35,735 nt of DNA from Gammaproteobacteria bacterium (GTDB lineage Bacteria; Pseudomonadota; Gammaproteobacteria; GCA-001735895): the NCBI GenBank assembly GCA_030066085.1, contig JASJCI010000030.1, forward strand, positions 1-35,735, in the 5' to 3' direction. Numbering within the stretch: the stretch's first letter is position 1; each line of letters begins with the position of its first letter. Below are positions 34,365-35,735 of the stretch, in pieces. The translations under genes were made by a program, and so were the position numbers. The notes below the pieces were generated by a model. It worked only from the letters and a program-made list of their open reading frames with translations. It had not been told where the DNA came from and did not search any database.

Positions 34365-34697
34365 GGTTCTCCCCTCAGTTTCATATTCGACGTGCCGGGC
34401 GAGTCACCTCGCAGGGCCGGATATGCCACGAACCGCCGCCTCGAAGCAGCTGCCCGCGATGCGCATTTCCATCGCCGAAAAATTACACAATGTCCTTCGG
34501 TTATAAAAACCCGCCGACTCCTTTGTCGGTCTTCGCCCGTTTCGGGCGATGGGCAGTTTTTTGCTATATAGCAGTCTGCCTTCTCACGATTTTGTTGTCA
34601 ATAAAGCCGCGATCAGGCCAATTTAAACTTCAATTCCAACAATAATTTAACGGTTATTCTCAATATTTCGGTTTAACTCAAAGCTCTATAGCAATAT
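34365..34697 (-). promoter_or_regulatory. Structured intergenic region before the barrel glycosidase
   Basis: 333 bp without a gene. On the minus strand, after an A/T-rich stretch (about 34600-34697), come three hairpins: GGCAG/CTGCC (34552-34556 with 34576-34580) enclosing the palindrome TGCTATATAGCA; TCGCCCG/CGGGCGA with an AAA loop (34533-34549); and CCGAC/GTCGG (34514-34529) followed by CGGG and five U (34509-34505). The last is terminator-like and may end the GH30 transcript or attenuate the downstream operon. A perfect TTGACA sits at 34601-34596 but lacks a good -10. Positions 34365-34500 show no further clear signal. Confidence 0.6.
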
Positions 34698-35735
34698 TCA
34701 ATTCAGTCGCAGCCGCACCGTCTGCAGCGCGTTCGCATCGATGTCGATCCGGGCCTGCCGGTCACCGATCTTCAGGCGGTAATCCACCGCTGTATCCCGT
34801 GTATTCAGAACCTGCACCGACAGCAGCCCGCTCGCGTCCAGCGACGCACAGGCGTGCAGGTCGTCTTCGCCGAGACCGGCCAGTCGACGCGCGGTCCCGA
34901 CCGCGCGATCGCCCGGCCGGATCGTGCGGCTCAACTGTTTCAGCACGTGGAAAACCGGCGTGTAGTAGACATGACCGGAATCGGTGTCGATCATGATCGG
35001 CGCGCCGCAGTAGTTGCCGGCGTGGTTCGGGCCGCCGTTGTGATCGAGCACCACGTTCCAGTCGATCCAGCCCGCGAGCCAGTGATTCAGGCTGACGATG
35101 ATATTGCGCGCGTAGCGATGCACCGGGGTATACATCGGGTGATCCTCGGCGACCACGCCTTCCCAGGTTGCGCTGTAGGCCCAGTCGCTGGCATTCGGGC
35201 CCCACCAGAAATCGTCGTTGTCGAACCAGCCCGACTCCTTGTAGCCCGCGGGATCGAGCACGCCGGCCGGCGCGTCCTTGCCGAGGTCGTCGACACAGCC
35301 CTCGGTATGCAGGATCGAGTATTCCGGGTACTTCGCGTGGACTCGTTCGAACACGTCTTCGTAAACCTTGAAGCTGCTTTCGTACCAGTGTACCGCGGCC
35401 CCGCTGACGTAACGCGCCGCGTCCGGGTCGGTGTAAATCACGTCGGCCCAGTACTCGAGATCCGGGCGGCTGTGGTCGAGCATCAGCAACTCGGTTTGCG
35501 CCCAGTCGCCCCGCTGCAGTTTCGGCCCGAGGTGATACTTGATGAAATCGCGCTGGCTTTCGGCGCTGAAGTGCATGCTCTCCCAGGAACCGTTGTTGCC
35601 GAGCGGTTCGTTGACCGGCGTCAGCCCCCAGATGTCGACCCCCTCGTCGCGGTAGGCCTCGAGGTAGCGCAGCAGGTAATCGGCATAGGTCGGCTCGTGC
35701 TCGGGCTTGAGCGAACCGCCGGTGCCGTGGAAGCC
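34698..35735 (-). CDS. GH30 glycoside hydrolase (partial, 5' end outside window)
   Basis: The C-terminal 345 residues of a family 30 retaining glycosidase; the frame stays open to the right edge, so the start is missing. The acid/base Glu is in GLTPVNEPL (codon 35609-35607), the nucleophile Glu in SILHTEGCVDD (codon 35303-35301). LNHWLAGWIDWNVVLDHNGGPN and a C-terminal beta-sandwich (from about YTPVFHVLKQLSR onward) are typical of the GH30 glucosylceramidase / beta-1,6-glucanase branch. The ATG at 35576 is internal and not the start. It lies upstream of the barrel glycosidase operon in the same direction. Bacterial relatives often act on beta-1,6-glucan or side chains of laminarin; substrate here is inference. 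Confidence 0.93.
   Translation of the reverse strand, partial: GFHGTGGSLKPEHEPTYADYLLRYLEAYRDEGVDIWGLTPVNEPLGNNGSWESMHFSAESQRDFIKYHLGPKLQRGDWAQTELLMLDHSRPDLEYWADVIYTDPDAARYVSGAAVHWYESSFKVYEDVFERVHAKYPEYSILHTEGCVDDLGKDAPAGVLDPAGYKESGWFDNDDFWWGPNASDWAYSATWEGVVAEDHPMYTPVHRYARNIIVSLNHWLAGWIDWNVVLDHNGGPNHAGNYCGAPIMIDTDSGHVYYTPVFHVLKQLSRTIRPGDRAVGTARRLAGLGEDDLHACASLDASGLLSVQVLNTRDTAVDYRLKIGDRQARIDIDANALQTVRLRLN

Noticed and set aside
32421-34571. 716-codon plus-strand open frame opposite the barrel glycosidase
   Set aside because: Antisense shadow; the minus frame has signal peptide, catalytic motifs and barrel C-terminus.
34500-34590. c-di-GMP (GEMM) riboswitch in the GH30-barrel gap
   Set aside because: Some GC-stem resemblance only; the conserved GEMM core sequences are not present.
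34573-34601. TTGACA as a promoter for the barrel glycosidase
   Set aside because: The hexamer 17 bp downstream (CAGACT) matches only three of six -10 positions, and TATATA is 25 bp away.

Overview
The window carries a conserved housekeeping block of a gammaproteobacterium, followed by an accessory metabolic region. The gene order (tRNA-Tyr, tRNA-Gly, tRNA-Thr, tuf, tRNA-Trp, secE, nusG, rplKAJL, rpoBC, rpsL, rpsG, fusA) and the E. coli/Pseudomonas-like protein sequences point to Gammaproteobacteria. A class III PHA synthase (PhaEC) and a beta-glucan-type glycosidase cluster would fit a marine or purple-sulfur-bacterium-related lineage such as Chromatiales or Woeseiales. That placement is inference from gene content only.

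Layout. Positions 1-17.4 kb, all on the minus strand, hold the translation and transcription genes (read from right to left): three tRNAs with their own promoter, tuf, tRNA-Trp, secE-nusG, rplK-rplA, rplJ-rplL, rpoB-rpoC, then a consensus promoter and rpsL-rpsG-fusA. The gaps in this block are unusually rich in palindromes. There are three copies of a 33-bp repeat plus a core-only copy, a pair of 45-bp hairpin repeats differing by a compensatory base pair, and a perfect 20-bp inverted repeat ahead of tuf. Positions 17.4-19.5 kb encode a second, divergent EF-G.

Positions 19.8-23.6 kb (minus) form a compact four-gene acyl-CoA cassette: nitroreductase, large acyl-CoA dehydrogenase, hotdog thioesterase and crotonase. 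Divergent from it lies a peroxidase-related AhpD-like gene, followed by the PHA locus on the plus strand: phaR, phaB and phaE-phaC. The phaB and phaE promoters share a 16-bp site in opposite orientation directly after the -10 box. This is a strong candidate PhaR operator and makes the locus look like a self-contained regulon. No beta-ketothiolase (phaA) or separate phasin gene is visible.

Positions 28.1-35.7 kb (minus) hold a carbohydrate locus: a GH30 enzyme cut by the window edge, a 1048-residue secreted protein that appears to join a catalytic TIM barrel to an outer-membrane beta-barrel, a lipoprotein of unknown function, a GH1 beta-glucosidase and a mutarotase-like protein. GH30 plus GH1 suggests beta-glucan breakdown. 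The enzyme-barrel fusion and its lipoprotein neighbour are the least familiar objects in the window and the best candidates for an undescribed system.
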